DNA of 64,000 nt, taken from contig OZ038464.1 of NCBI GenBank assembly GCA_964036295.1, positions 10,154,001 to 10,218,000 on the forward strand. The letters run 5' to 3'. How positions within the stretch are numbered: the first letter of the stretch is position 1; each line of letters opens with the position of its first letter. A program made the translations under genes and the position numbers. Below, piece after piece: positions 23,216 to 34,767 of the stretch. The notes beneath the pieces were generated by a model, which had not been told where the DNA came from, searched no databases, and saw nothing but the letters and a program-made list of their open reading frames with translations. The DNA comes from Plumapathes pennacea (lineage: Eukaryota > Cnidaria > Anthozoa > Antipatharia > Myriopathidae).

Positions 23216-23733
23216 TAGTGAAGTCATAAGTAAACTGAAAGGTATCAAATGAAAGGATAACTTTCCAATTCCTCCTCTGATATCTGTGCGATATTTAAAG
23301 CTTCTGCATTTTGCTCATAAATATCTAAAGTCTCAGCCATTGACTGTTGAACAGTGTACAGTTGAGCTTGGCATTATTTTTGCGTACCATAAACTTGTGC
23401 ATAATACTGTTTTGGGCTTTTTTTTTGTTAACACTGATACTGCAACTTTGGCATGTCACCACAGGTTTAGCTTGGTTAAGAAATATCTTTTTGCTGCAGT
23501 TACAGCAAATGTTGTATGATGATAGTTGGGTTATACGAAAGATACTCATATTGTTAGCCTCGCAAAATCAGACATGCAACAACAAAGACTTGAGTGCCAC
23601 GTTTTTATTCAACTGAACTCCTGTCCATCCTACAAAGCATTATGGGGAAAAGTAACATCCTTTTTTTAACAAAAAATAATAATTGTGAACATGAACAAAA
23701 CAAAACAGGTCTCAGTATTTTTGCTGTGCTGTT

Positions 23734-24155
23734 TTATGTTTTTGAGCCAGCAATGTTATGTAGTCCTCTACAAGATATATCCTTCACAACCCTGCCTGAC
23801 TGTGTCATGACTTGTTTGGCTTCTTGAGGTGGGGAAATCCTATGTGAATTGGGTGCAACCACTGCTGGTGGGGAAGACGTCAACTGTGTGCTTGGTCCTA
23901 CTGGTTGGGTTTTCAGGTTTTCACTTCTGGTGGTGGGGCTGCTGCAACCAAAACTTGTGCTTGATTTCTCCGCTCCTTTCCTCTGGGCATGAGGACCATA
24001 TAAGACCTTGGAATGGTCATCTTCTGGACTACCCCATAAGGCCATGCAGAGTGTTTGTGTTGGGGTTTAGTTTTAACATACACATGCTGGTCAGGTTGGA
24101 TAGTCTCCAGTGGGGCACCTGACAGACCACGATCAAAGTAGTACTTTGCTCTCAC
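23734..24155 (-). pseudogene. Gypsy integrase C-terminal fragment
   Basis: It begins RAKYYFDRGLSGAPLETIQP and continues VYVKTKPQHKHSAWPYGVVQ in one frame, then after a shift MALWGSPEDDHSKV... Sequences of the form ...DR.....L..IQP...V resemble the region after the integrase core in animal Gypsy elements, with a Pro/Ser-rich tail. No core or LTR was found beside it. Confidence 0.55.
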
Positions 24156-24439
24156 CCTACGTTTACCTGTGATTTGACTAGTGCCTTATCCACAATCTCT
24201 GGTTTCAGGAGGGCTGTTGTCATGGGGAGGAAGTGTTTTGTGATGCAATTGCTTTAGTGAAATCTTAAAGACAACTTTAATACCAAATAAGGTAACCCTT
24301 ACAGCTCAAGTATTTTGTCATCATAAGATCTCCTACAAAAAACAGTAACCCCCAAAATCAAGCAAACAAACTAATAAACAAGCAAACAAACAAACAAACA
24401 CAACTAAACAGGTAGAAACTAAAGTTGAACCAACATTCT

Positions 24440-24745
24440 TAAACAAACTAAGTTCCCTAATGTCAACGCTTCTAGTTGTTTTGGGTGCAGCAACTGTTCA
24501 GCCCTTCCCATAATCTTTGAACCGAGCAGGGGCTTTCACTGCTCTGGTCCTTGTGTACGTCACTTTCTGATTCCTGTGGTCCACTGAGCACTCTGGGATT
24601 TTTGCTGTGCTGTTGTCCACTTATATGGTTTCAGGGCCTTTTGCGGAGGACTCAGGTTGTGCTGTCTCTAGTCCTTTGTTGGTGAGCTTTTGGCTGGCTT
24701 CAGGAACTCTCTGTTATGCTGCAGGGTCTTGTTGCTGTCAATCAG
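24440..24745 (-). pseudogene. Second Gypsy integrase tail fused to the KIAA1586-like gene
   Basis: At the left end of the KIAA1586-like frame the translation changes to DSNKTLQHNREFLKPAKSS, which resembles the integrase tail TVHQNRQFLRPKEQ seen near 15730, and continues through stops to about 24440. The junction near 24745 gives a chimeric C-terminus not expected of the gene family. Confidence 0.5.
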
Positions 24746-26769
24746 CATCGAAAGACACACTTCAGCAATTGGGACTATAGCTGGGAAGACGAGGCTGTGC
24801 GATGTCTTTAGAGTGATGAGGCGTGTCAAGCACCATTCAGTGGTTGTTGTAGAGTGGCTTTCCTTTACCTCTTTCGGAATTTCACGTTTCCAGCTGGCAA
24901 GATCATACTTGAACTTTTCCCACTCTGCCTTGAGTTGTTCCGCTTTGGCCTCCTTGCCTGGTTCATCACAATAGAAGTGATTGGCCATGGTATTCACCTG
25001 CTGGGATCCATACTCTTTGAAGCCGGGAGATCCAGGAGTAGGAATGGCTGAAGGATCAAATATGGCAAAGGCACCCACTACAGGCAAGGCGTCATCAAAC
25101 CTGCGATGAATGTTCTCCTTCAGAGAATTCACATAGTTGTCCAGGAGGTTTGAGAGCGCGTCCTCTGCAGCATTGGTAAGCATAACATCACACAGATTGA
25201 GGCGTCCAGAGGGGAGATGCTCCTTCAAGTCAACGATAGGCGACTTTGATTCTGATATCTCGCTTAGCTTGCCGATGGTATAGTTGACTGAAGGTGTGAT
25301 GTGTGAAAAATTTACTGATCCCTTTTGAAAGGTCTTGCTTAGGGAAGAGAGGACAGGAAGAACATTTTTCAGGATGTAAATGGTCCCGATAAACTTGGGT
25401 GTCTTCACTTTCTCAAGTAGACCACAGGCAATGGCATCTTCACCTTTAAGTTGCCTCCGGGTTTGCAAAACGGCCAAGTAGTCTTTGAACATTGCAGATA
25501 TAGCAGCATCAAATGAAAGCCATCTCGTCTGGCAAGCCTTCTTCAGTTTCTTGGTGATAACTTTCTTCCCATTTTCTGACAGTTGCACGGATTTGAGCTG
25601 TAGCTGAACTTTCATGTACATTGCCATCCTCTTTGGAGAGTTCTCAAACATCTTCCACAGCTGCCTGAGCCACAACTCTACATTCTTGATGTACGTGATC
25701 TCACTGTTTGTGTCCGTGCAAGCCAAGGCAAGCAGTGAAAAGTAATCACGTTTGTTCAGCTCCTTCAGACAAGTAGCCACTCCCGAACGCTTCCCAGTCA
25801 TGACAGCCGCACTGTCAGAAGCCATAGAGCTTAGTTTGTTGTGCTCAAGCCCCAACACGTCCAGCTTTGCCTTTAGAATGCTGAAAATTGCCTCTGCATT
25901 TGCCGAGTTTCAGTGCTTTAGTATGTCCAACAAACAGGAAGTGTGTTTCCACTGTTCCAGTATCCGAGTTGAAGAACTGGATGAAAGTTATTAGCATCTC
26001 CAGGACAGACACATCAGTGACTTCGTCAGCTAGGAGCCCATAACAGCCTGCTTTCTTGACTTGCTTCAAGATCTGGTCAAGAAGAGCTGAGCCAAGGGCT
26101 AGGAAAATATCCCGGATTGTTTCTTGGCCAGAATAGTGAAAATGCTTCATCTTTCCATCAGTGCTGCTCACAATCTTCAGCAAATCTATCAAAGAGGAAA
26201 ATTTGCGGTTTGCAATCTCTTCTTTAGCAAGCCAATATGCAGCAAGGAAAGCATCATTCAGTGCCCCATCCTGCACTTTCTCCTTCTCTTTAAATTCAGA
26301 GCATCTCAGCTTGAATGGCATCCCTGTGTTGCTGTGTTAAAGAATGGTCATGTACGGCTGACTTCTTGTATCGTACACCTGGGGTGGAGTTATATTCCTT
26401 AGATTTATTCTTGGTATTCTCAGGGTCATGCTTCTTGCAAAGGAAACAGAACATTCCACGCCCTTCTTCGTACTCTAGCTAAAATATGCCAGTGGTCTGA
26501 CAAAACGATAAATTTTTGTCTGAGAGCCAGCTATGAACAAATCTATCACAGCTACGATCACCAGGATTCTTCTTGCGAGAGTGTTCCTGTTTTGAGATCT
26601 GGTGGCAATTTTCTTCTCTGCACTTGTACTGATTATGGACAGCAGCAGTTACAGGCAAAGGGAACACAGTTTTCATTTCTTCTTTTACTGTTGCTCCATC
26701 ATGTTCTTTTACCGTATGTGTCACGATGGAGCACTCGGCTTTGCTGACCGATGGTGCTTCGTTTCGCAT
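24745..26769 (-). pseudogene. KIAA1586-like hAT-type transposase-derived gene
   Basis: The N-terminal part (26769-26330) has CDRFVHSWLSDKNLSFC and a TTF-type zinc finger (GMFCFLCKKHD ... HDHSLTQQHRD). The catalytic-fold part follows: LLADEVTDVS (first Asp, near 26020), MASDSAAVMTGKRSG (second Asp, near 25810), then 350 residues including CQTRWLSFDAAISAMF. This matches the vertebrate KIAA1586 / hAT-like family, nuclear proteins derived from transposases. Breaks: a stop near 26485, a shift near 26320 and a shift near 25880. The normal C-terminal dimerisation region is missing; the frame runs into a Gypsy integrase tail near 24745. The 396-codon frame 24668-25858 is the longest open part. Confidence 0.75.
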
Positions 26770-26904
26770 GTTTTGCAGAGCTTGACTAAGGCTCGGCTCG
26801 GCTCTTCTCGACTTGGCACTTCATGTGAGTTGGGTGCTTCGCTGGAACCTTTTGAGACCAGAACACCACAGGTGGATTGTTTTCAAAAGCCGCGGTATTT
26901 TTGA

Positions 26905-27805
26905 GTTGTCGGTAGCCAAAACTTGGGTAAGCACCGTTTTCTGGCCAAGAGCAATAAATGAAAAACAGAGATAGGATATAGCACTAGAATTAAATGCCTT
27001 CTACTATATGTCCAACCATTATACTATTTCTACTATTTTTCTCTTTCTGCTGCATGAGAGGATTGATTTTGCGGTATATTTACCGAGGTATTGAAAGCCA
27101 AGACCATGGGAAAACTTTTTCATTCTACGTATGATTTTCTTGTCATTGTTTCTAAATTTTGTTTTCCCGAACAGAGAGGTTGTTCACCATGACTGCTAGT
27201 GCAAAAACAGTGCAGAAGCTACAAGTTTAGATATTTTGCGGTATCAAATAAATCGAGTCTCATATTGTAAACTTGCCCATATTGTTGCTCTTCTTTGCCT
27301 TTGTGGAGGCTTTAAAATTGTAGTCCAGGAGCGATCGTTTTCCACCACGCCGCGAAGTCATTGTGGCGCAAAATAATGGCAGATGGATGAGTAACACTCA
27401 ACGAGGGTGATGGCGATAAAGATTTATATTGACAATAGACGTGACTTTGCACAGTCAGTCGCAGTGGGAGATCCTTGATCTGCTAATACCGAAAATCATT
27501 GTGAGTCCGCAAGAAGAGCGTGATGTGGTGATTTGACAACACAACTAGCGTGTTTCCTTACATTAACCTTTGACCTATACAGATTTGTTATTGTTTCATT
27601 GTGGGCCAGACAGTGCACCGTTTCTTTTGTCTGGACTGGCGAATGCTTCGCCAAAGAACTTTGTAGCCGATTACAGCTAGACATACACAAACGTAACATT
27701 ATTATAGAAGGAATAAAGGAAAATCTGGGGAAAACAGCCGGCTACTTTCAGTCTGACAGCCGGCAGAAAACCACTGGTTGCTGGCTTCTACTGACAACCC
27801 TGCAC
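26905..27805. other. Unassigned stretch
   Basis: Short frames only, no domains recognised, no clear repeats. It includes a moderately GC-rich part near 27330-27480. Confidence 0.4.
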
Positions 27806-28070
27806 TGTGGATGAGGTGGTCTCTTGTGGTTCTTTCACCTCTGTGAAATCAGAGTAGAAGTCCACCAGTGTGATGAACTTCATGCCCAGTAGTGTGAACT
27901 GATAGGTGGTGATTCTGCTCCATGGGCGAACCTATACAGGATGACTTTGCACTGGCTCCTTTGAATTCTTCGCTTGGAATTTGCTACAGACCAAGCACTG
28001 TTGCACCTTCTCTCTGACTTCAGCATTCATGTTTGGCCAGAGACTGAACCCCTTGCTTCTCACAGAAAAC
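27806..28070 (-). pseudogene. Gypsy integrase fragment (zinc domain and core start)
   Basis: The reading FSLWPNMNAEVREKVQQCLVC gives the second half of the integrase zinc domain (C-x2-C type). It is followed, across a stop and a gap, by RPWSRI and LLGMKFITLVDFYSDFTEV from the start of the core. It is a small piece of a separate Gypsy copy. Confidence 0.65.
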
Positions 28071-28225
28071 TTTTAAATAACTGATTATGGATGATATACA
28101 AAGGATATTGGTTCAGTTTCACTTCAATTATTGAAACTGTTCAGAGAGGCAATAATCTTCGCATTTTCTTTAAGAGGAAGTTTGTAGATGGGCCTTATTC
28201 CTTTCTTTTTCACTGGGAGTTCATC

Positions 28226-28789
28226 TCATATGTGGTGGACAGTAGCAGCATGCAGAACAGCAACACACTTCAGATCGAGGGTGAATGTCATGTCATGGAT
28301 GTTCTTCCTGACATAGAAGTGGCAAACAAGAACCTGGTTTCCACTTTCATAGGCACTGTTGTAGTCATTAGTGAAATCCTCAAGCTCTTTGACCCCATCT
28401 GATGTTACTTTTAGGAAATAAAAGTCATACATGGGATCACCATTAGCTGCAATCACCACAGTGCTTTCCTTCGTGTCAAGATCAGCACTGTGTGAGGCTG
28501 TATCCTGGTCCAGGATAGACACTTAAGTTGCCTGACGAGTTGTTGCCACATTGCCATCCCTACGCAGCTCCACCTCTTTCCATTTATTCAGCAAACTCTT
28601 ACTGATGCAGCTGTCTTCACCCAGAATGCAGTTTATGCAGTAGCATGTGCAGAACCTGAACAACAGCTTTCCTTGCTGGGCTGTGGACTTCACAAATGCC
28701 ATTTCCTTATACCCTTTGCCTCCTTGAATTTCCGTTCTGGCCTGTGTCAAGAAACTGAAGACCCACGACGTTGGGGTACATTCTGCCAT
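28226..28789 (-). pseudogene. Uncharacterised protein fragment with one stop
   Basis: One frame runs from 28789 to 28226 with a single TAA at 28523-28525. It has Cys-rich CTCYCINCILGEDSC, then KWKEVELRRDG before the stop and VVIAANGDPMYDFYFLKVTS, YESGNQVLVCHFYVRKN after it. I do not recognise the family. The conserved look over 190 codons with one stop suggests a recently lost exon or transposon gene. It lies among Gypsy fragments. Confidence 0.4.
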
Positions 28790-28799
28790 TTAGTGTTTG

Positions 28800-29433
28800 G
28801 GGGTATATCCCACCATTTCGCATTTTAGTGTTTGGAAGTATTTTCCACTATTCCACATTTTAGGGTCAACCTTCAAATTTGAAGTCAACAACTTTTCAAA
28901 CCTTATTTGACGAATTTTTAAATCTTTGACAGAGAAATAAATTCAAGTCATGAAATAATACAAGTCTGATTGCATTGAGTAAGCAAACCTGGCCTGTTGC
29001 GGCGGTAGCTCCGTGAATAACTGGTTGGGTGAGGATGTAAAGCACTGAATCAACTCATGAATTCCACAGGGTTTGACAGAATTTATTGTGTCAACTGTTT
29101 TGCAGCAATCCAGTGTGGGACATGTAGTTGTGAAGGCTCTAGGTAGCTTCTAGGTTGAACAGCAATAAAGTGACTATTCTGATGATGTTAGTTGATCTGT
29201 AGACTCTTTTAAAACTCATCAAATTTCTTAGAGTCTCATGGAGTAACACAAATGCAACAATGAAACTTAGGAATACTAGGTAAAAAATCATGTGCCAGGA
29301 ATTACGTAAAAATGATAGTAGTGAGCGGTATTTGTGGTAAAGATCAGCAGAGCAAAGTGAGAAAGTCTAGGACACATGGATTTTGTAACACTGCTTCTCT
29401 AAATGTGTCTACATTTACTAATGACTGAATCAA
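28800..29433. other. Unassigned stretch
   Basis: Near 28795-28865 there are two diverged copies of a ~50-bp phrase (CATTTAGTGTTTGG / CATTTTAGTGTTTGG). No genes recognised. Confidence 0.4.
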
Positions 29434-29801
29434 CTAACAAAATCTGGACAATAAATTGACAACGTTCTCTTCTTCACAGCATGCTTGAAAGTTCTCAGTG
29501 GTATCTTTGGCCATCAGCAGAACCAACTTGTGGACAGGTCTGTCAAAGTACGTTTGCTGTCTGTCCTTATGCATGGCGATCTGGACTTTGTGTGCAAGGT
29601 TGTCATTGCTGGGGTAGGCTTTGGTAACCAGTGCCTTGGGCCATTGGTTTCTTGGGGTTCTATTGTCAGTGACGAGCACGATGTCTCCTTCGTGCTTGTT
29701 CCTCTTCTGACCAGTCCATTTCTGTTTGTTCTGTAGAAGGGCACAGTATTCCTTCTGCCAGTGAAACCAGAATTATATTTCAGCTTTCCACACCCACACA
29801 A
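29434..29801 (-). pseudogene. BEL/Pao integrase C-terminal fragment
   Basis: DIVLVTDNRTPRNQWPKALV is followed by AYPSNDNLAHKVQI and FDRPVHKLVLL. The order V...D....RNQWP..........S.D...R.V.......R..HKLV.L is the signature of the region after the BEL/Pao integrase core. Upstream, WFHWQKEYCALLQNKQKWTG in another frame belongs to the same protein. It is frame-shifted near 29690 and the rest of pol is absent. Confidence 0.8.
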
Positions 29802-30599
29802 ACGATTTCATTGCTGCAGTAAGCGAACACCTGCTCTTGTAAGTTGATGATCCTTTGCATTTATTGGGATTGAATGGCTGTGTTCTTGGTTATTGAAGCT
29901 CAAAATCATTGTCAGCCTGCTTTGTTTGTCTGCCTTATTCCGTAAAGGATCCAGGATGAAAAGAAATTTTTCAAGTATCAGTGGTTACAAAAATGTGAAA
30001 CAAAGACTGACTTATTGAAACATGTTTCAAGGATGGTATATCTGGTACTGCTTAGCTCTTAGGTCACTTTCACTCATGAAACTTATAACCTTGCAAGTAG
30101 GGTTTGCATTTGGTACACATACACTGATTACACGGCTCCTATTATTATTATTCTATGGCAATAGTTTACGTTTCCCCTGTGTCTGGTTCAAGATCTGTAG
30201 CACTGCTCATCATTGTCACCTGCTTCCTACTCCTCTTCACCCTCCAGTTGCCTCTCATTGGTATCATAGCTTTTTCCTTCTGGGTGCACATTCATTCCAG
30301 GGGCTACAAGTTTAGTAACAGTATACAATTGAAGTTTTATTTCCAATATATTATTTCACCATTCATCATATGCTGATAATGCTGATTTTTCTCAGCACCA
30401 TGTTGTTTGTGCAGGTCAGGTCATTGTGGTCAAGTGTTCTAGCATAACTATTTGTGTGACCTCTAGAAAGTTCAGTAAACGCATTGCTTTATTACATAAC
30501 GCTATCTCACCTAAGTCTACTTTTCCTGTCAAAGATAGACTCAGAAAACTTGAATCTTTTGGGTTGATCTATAATTTGTTCAGCAGCACCTTTTTTTTG

Positions 30600-31290
30600 G
30601 GAGGTGTATTGGACGGGTATTTGGGTGAACTGCTTGTGCTTGGTTCTGAGTCATTCCTAAACCTCCTGGCACTTCCTATCTCAGGCATGAGTGGAACAAA
30701 ATAATTGTGTATCCAACCTTTTTTCGTGAGGAGGAAGTGTGGCTCCACATTACATCTGCCGAGACTTTCTTCCAGCCGCTCGGTGCTATTGTCACATTCA
30801 TCAAATCTCTATACCAGCATTTTTTATGACGGGGTAGTTGGATTTCACTGGGCAGTTGAGAACATGAGCTGGGGTGTAAATATGCCACATGTTGGCATAA
30901 ACGCCACATTTCATGCTTTGTAGTGCTTCAAATATGCAACTTCAACTGACAAGTGAGTCTATGTCTGCAACAGGACTGCACCAAAAAGTACACTAAATCA
31001 CCTCCCCTGCCAATCAAAGAACGGATGCACTCATTGTCCCTGAATTACACTTCATTCACCACCAGCTCAATGATGGCTCTGACTTTCAATTCTGCGATGG
31101 TCCTCATTCCAAAAAGTATCCTTGAAAGTGCGCTGAATAAGCAGTTGCCATCTCCATAACAAGCTATGGGTTGAAAATCTTGTGGCCCATTGTCAGTATA
31201 AAGCATTGTTGCTGTTTCATTGATGGCAAATTTAAATTCATTTTTAGCTGCAACAAAATAAAAATAAAATACGACCTTTATTTGCTCCAA
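30600..31290 (-). pseudogene. OTU-like cysteine-protease gene remnant
   Basis: DFQPIACYGDGNCLFSALSR carries the OTU DGNC box with the catalytic cysteine (near 31150). Further on, MWHIYTPAHVLNCPVKSNYP (near 30870) and WIHNYFVPLMPEIG (near 30700) follow the family order; the latter stands where NHFVPL with the catalytic histidine is expected. OTU enzymes cleave ubiquitin chains. Here the histidine position reads Tyr and several stops intervene, so it cannot be active. Related genes are multicopy in aquatic invertebrates. An acidic Ser/Glu-rich continuation may reach about 30160. Confidence 0.6.
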
Positions 31291-31299
31291 GAGACTGGG

Positions 31300-32780
31300 T
31301 TTTTAACAGTAGACTTTGGCGTAACATAACTGGGAACTCTTTCCTTTTTGATTTTCCAATTTTTTGTTGACTATAGCTGAACTTTCAACACGCCATATGT
31401 TAGTACTCTGTACATTGTTACACACTCTTTGTTCAGTGGACATACAAGGAGCGTACATTTCAAGAAGTTTTATTGCAAAATGTTCCCTAAAACTGAAGTG
31501 TCCAACCAGGTTCAAGTTTGATGTAATGCGGTGTGTGCAGAAGACACGTGCCATGTGAGTGACCTACCTGTGCACTGTAAAGCCCCTTAAGATTTCATTG
31601 CAAATGTTCTCCCTTGAGATTTTAGAGAACATTGCAGGCTAGAACTCAACAACATGATAATTTGCGAAGGCCTCGGCGAGGCACAGGTTTTCTAACCAAA
31701 ATTATTATTCGTAATGGAAAGGACATCTTGTGTGTCTGTTATGGGTAGACAGTCGGCACTCAGGGTAAACGCAAAAATGAACAAAAAACACATTGCTTCG
31801 TTTTTTTGTTTTCTGGTGGGTGACCATTGTTCGTAGTTGGCCACAAATGTTGCATGTTTCTGGCCATGTCATGTGGAGGTGGAAGGGAAAATGCTTGACA
31901 ATTTTCTTCAAGTAGTCAGACTATTGATCTCTTCCAAAAAACCGATTGATTCCAGAGTGTTCTCACGTTCCTGCAGCTGGTCAACAAAGGCCAACAGGTC
32001 CAGGTGATTTGAGGCCTTTAAAGGTTGCTGGTTGCTCCACCTCCTGCAATTGTTGTCACTCAGCTCCCTGATCTATCCAGTGCAGTATAGGGTGGAATTG
32101 GTTGTCCTCTATCTAGTGGTCCTGGAGTTCTTCCTTTGTCCACTCTGGTATGGTACTGGTACAGGTAACAGCTCTGACTGTAGGCACCTCAGCATTGCTT
32201 TATGCCTGGGCGATGCTTGTATCATTGTTACATCACATTTTATTCATCCGACCCTAACAGGGTTTTCAAAACCAATTTACAAAGTTAAGGCATACAATCT
32301 AATTACAAAGATAATAATCATTACAATGATAATTTAAAAATTACAATGGTAATAATTGTCAACAAGCAAGCCGAGGCAGAAAAATTCTCGATCGAGCTGT
32401 TAAAAGTGTAATGTAAGGTGTAGATTCCCTAGGGGCCAATTATGAGGCCAGAAATATTAGAGCCAACAGAGCCAAGGAATATGGTGTGACCGTTCTTAGC
32501 CAATCAGGAGGGAGTATTTTACATGAGGTTAACACATGCACTCACTAGCATCTGTCATCGAGTTCTTTTTCTCTTGTTGGCACTTAGTGAAAGCTACAAC
32601 TAGTCTAATTTACAACTCTAATAATTACAATGGCATAAGACTAAAATGAAGAATTGGAGATCTCGCTCTTCTCATTTTGCTTAAAGCCTGTACATCTTTA
32701 GATTTTTTGTGATGGTGCTAAATTGGTTTCATGAGTTCATGCCACCTTTCTCTGCTGCTTCACACATCGTAGATCTCATC
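31300..32780. other. No gene recognised; 3' end of a LINE at right
   Basis: Most is unassigned. The part from about 32260 to 32780, with AATTACAA/ATAATAATCATT motifs, is the likely 3' untranslated region of the LINE at 32784-33650. A short phrase at 31837-31870 (minus) reading ATGGCCAGAAACATGCAACA recurs at 52402 and 57401. Confidence 0.4.
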
Positions 32781-32783
32781 AGA

Positions 32784-33650
32784 TTATGGGTTTATGTGGT
32801 ATATGTGACTGACGCACGACCCGCGGTGCCAGCCCATGCTGGTTTTTGGATATGGGTCTAAGCGGTAATGAAAGTCAGCCTTGAAGTTGCGAAACCTCAC
32901 ACTTCCAGCATTCTTTGTTGAATTTCTTTGGCGATTGGCAGGTTGTCGGCCTTGCCTTCGTCCGTCGCATGTTCCTTGATTTGTGCTGTAGCTGCTATGG
33001 TTCTGAAGCAGATGTACCATGGTCTCCAGGGCAGCGGTGTTTCTCTCCAGCAGAGCTGTCATTGGATTGGAGAGTTGTTTACTGTTTCCAGTAGGTTTGA
33101 CTCTAAGCAAAACCGTTTGTTCCTCAGTGAGTACTTGTTGGTATTTCTGACGGAGGATTTTGTGTAGGCTGTGTTGGGGATTGGTAACAATTTCATCAAA
33201 CAATTTGGCTGCAATTGACTCCCTTTCAAGGAGCTTTGGAAGTCCTGACACCTCTAGAGCTCTGCTGTAGTACATATCGGGATAGATGATTCTTAGCACT
33301 CGTTTTTGTAGCCTATCCAGGTCCTCACTGAGGTAGCTGGGAAGGGTGCAAGGAAAACTGGACTGGCAAATTCGAGGATGGAGTGAATACACATTACATA
33401 GAACAGAGTCAGCTCCCTGGGTGCATCCTGCGATGTCTTGAGTTGCCTTAGAAAGTATAGCCGAGAGGAGGCCTTCCTGACTACTTTTGATAGATGACTT
33501 CCGTTTTAGGTCACTACTAATGTTCAGTCCTAGCAATTTTGCACTGGTCACTATCTCTAAGAGCTTGCCTCTTAGCACTATGGGATCAAAGTTAGGGTGG
33601 TTGTTGGCAAAGCTGATCATCAGCTCCTTGCATTTGGCTTCATTGCACGC
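32784..33650 (-). mobile_element. 5'-truncated LINE, reverse-transcriptase C-terminal part
   Basis: The open frame contains CNEAKCKELMISFANN, KLLGLNISSDL, then PSYLSEDLDRLQKRVLRIIY and SYSRALEVSGLPKLLERES-like text (YYSRALEVSGLPKLLERES). This is the order at the end of the CR1/L2-type LINE protein after the YADD motif. The frame stays open for about 290 codons, so the insertion is fairly young. The upstream codons 33651-33728 are flanking sequence. 5' truncation is normal for LINEs. Confidence 0.8.
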
Positions 33651-33774
33651 GGGTATGGCCCCGTCAAGCTTAAAAATGGAAATTTTTTTGTTTTCCGTGT
33701 TTTTCTTTTCTGGGTCGAGAATCAGCACACGGTGATTGGTTCATATGATCATGTGATATGCGATGACGTAAACC

Positions 33775-33960
33775 ACCGCCTGGTTGGCTCAGTTGGTTGA
33801 GTGCCGGTCTTTCATGCAGGAGGTTGCAGGTTCCCGGCCGGACCAGCACTCAGGGTATTAAAATAACTTAGAAGATGCTGCCTTTGTTTTTATCAGCAAA
33901 TGGTAAGATCTTCACGTGGCTCGGATGACTATGTAAAATGGCGGTTCTGTCTCCCTATAC
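33775..33960 (+). mobile_element. tRNA-derived SINE
   Basis: The head has a pol III A box (TGGCTCAGTTGGTTGAG) and a B-box-like GGTTGCAGGTTCCCGGCC, then CCGGACCAGCACTCAGGGTA and an AT-rich body ending near CTATACTCC. The tRNA part lacks a sound fold and runs on into the SINE body, so it is not a tRNA gene. This head-body combination is one I associate with coral SINEs. Confidence 0.8.
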
Positions 33961-34087
33961 TCCTATACTTAATTATAGGGGGGACGTAAAAGAACAAGGA
34001 AGCAAGAGAGGCGTTAAAAAGAGCCAGGATAAGGATGAAGAAAGTGTTAACCCTTTGAGTTTTTAAGACGTGTATAATGGATTACAA

Positions 34088-34279
34088 ATGACAGCTGGTT
34101 TGATAGGTTCTTGTTTCGTGATATATCATGGTTACAGATTTTTTTACCCCCCGAAAACCACCGTAGATGCAAAACATGAAATGGTTGTAAAAAGTCCTGT
34201 TGAGAATAATAAAGTGGAAGAATCGACCCCAGTCAAGGAACCAAAACAAAAAAGTCAAACAAATATTGATATGGAATGA
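34088..34279 (+). CDS. Gene A: 63-aa single-pass membrane protein
   Basis: The first ATG in frame is at 34088 and gives MTAGLIGSCFVIYHGYRFF, one N-terminal membrane helix, followed by a Lys/Glu-rich soluble tail to NIDME. No family recognised. It is the first gene of the tight plus-strand series and ends 29 nt before gene B. It is intact. Confidence 0.6.
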   Translation: MTAGLIGSCFVIYHGYRFFYPPKTTVDAKHEMVVKSPVENNKVEESTPVKEPKQKSQTNIDME

Positions 34280-34308
34280 TTTAAAGATTAACACATCGTA
34301 TTTCAAAA

Positions 34309-34527
34309 ATGAGCAGTGAAAATAAACTTGTTAGTAATGCAAAAGAGGTGGTTGCTCTGGTTGCAATTTCTGCGGGAATTGGTTATGCTGTGAAGAAAGC
34401 TTTAAGAAAGGCAGTAACTTCAGACCCTTCTTCGAGTTTGATGAATGCGGTTGAGTGGACGGGAGTTATGATTGGAGCAATTTACGCAAGAGATTATCTC
34501 AAAGATCAAAAAATTATTCCAACTTAA
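34309..34527 (+). CDS. Gene B: 72-aa two-helix membrane protein
   Basis: It starts at an A-rich site (TTTCAAAAATGAGC). Hydrophobic stretches lie at about residues 13-29 (EVVALVAISAGIGYAV) and 44-61 (LMNAVEWTGVMIGAIYA), with a basic loop (KKALRKA) between them. It could be a small viral-type membrane protein; no homologue recognised. Gene C starts 4 nt after its stop. CGTATTT upstream resembles half of the inverted motif at genes F and I. Confidence 0.6.
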   Translation: MSSENKLVSNAKEVVALVAISAGIGYAVKKALRKAVTSDPSSSLMNAVEWTGVMIGAIYARDYLKDQKIIPT

Positions 34528-34531
34528 GAAA

Positions 34532-34732
34532 ATGAAAATTATCAACAAAATGAAGATCATAGGTGTAACAGTATGTGGGTTTTTGCTTGGAAAAAGTCTT
34601 ATTGATTTATTAAATACAAACCAGATACCAATAAAGGATTTGAGTGGGGTCACAATAGAGAATACTCATACTTATGACATTTCAGGCATTGCAATGACAT
34701 TTTTTGGTTTCACGGCCGGATTATTGATATAA
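34532..34732 (+). CDS. Gene C: 66-aa two-helix membrane protein
   Basis: The chosen ATG at 34532 is the first after the gene B stop. Helices are IGVTVCGFLLGKSLIDLL near the start and ISGIAMTFFGFTAGLLI at the very end; the middle is a short polar segment. No family recognised. AACTTAAGA precedes the start, and the same string precedes gene H. Confidence 0.6.
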   Translation: MKIINKMKIIGVTVCGFLLGKSLIDLLNTNQIPIKDLSGVTIENTHTYDISGIAMTFFGFTAGLLI

Positions 34733-34741
34733 GGAGTTAAA

Positions 34742-34767
34742 GTTACCATTCTAAAAAGAATGGCAAC
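34742..34767. promoter_or_regulatory. Inverted repeat over the gene D start codon
   Basis: GTTACCATTCT (34742-34752), loop AAAA, AGAATGGCAAC (34757-34767): 10 of 11 pairs match. The ATG of gene D (34760-34762) lies in the right arm. It may act as a transcript-end hairpin for gene C, or as a site controlling gene D. Confidence 0.6.

Noticed and set aside
33775..33850. Possible tRNA gene
   Set aside because: A and B boxes are present, but no sound cloverleaf forms and the sequence continues into a SINE body.
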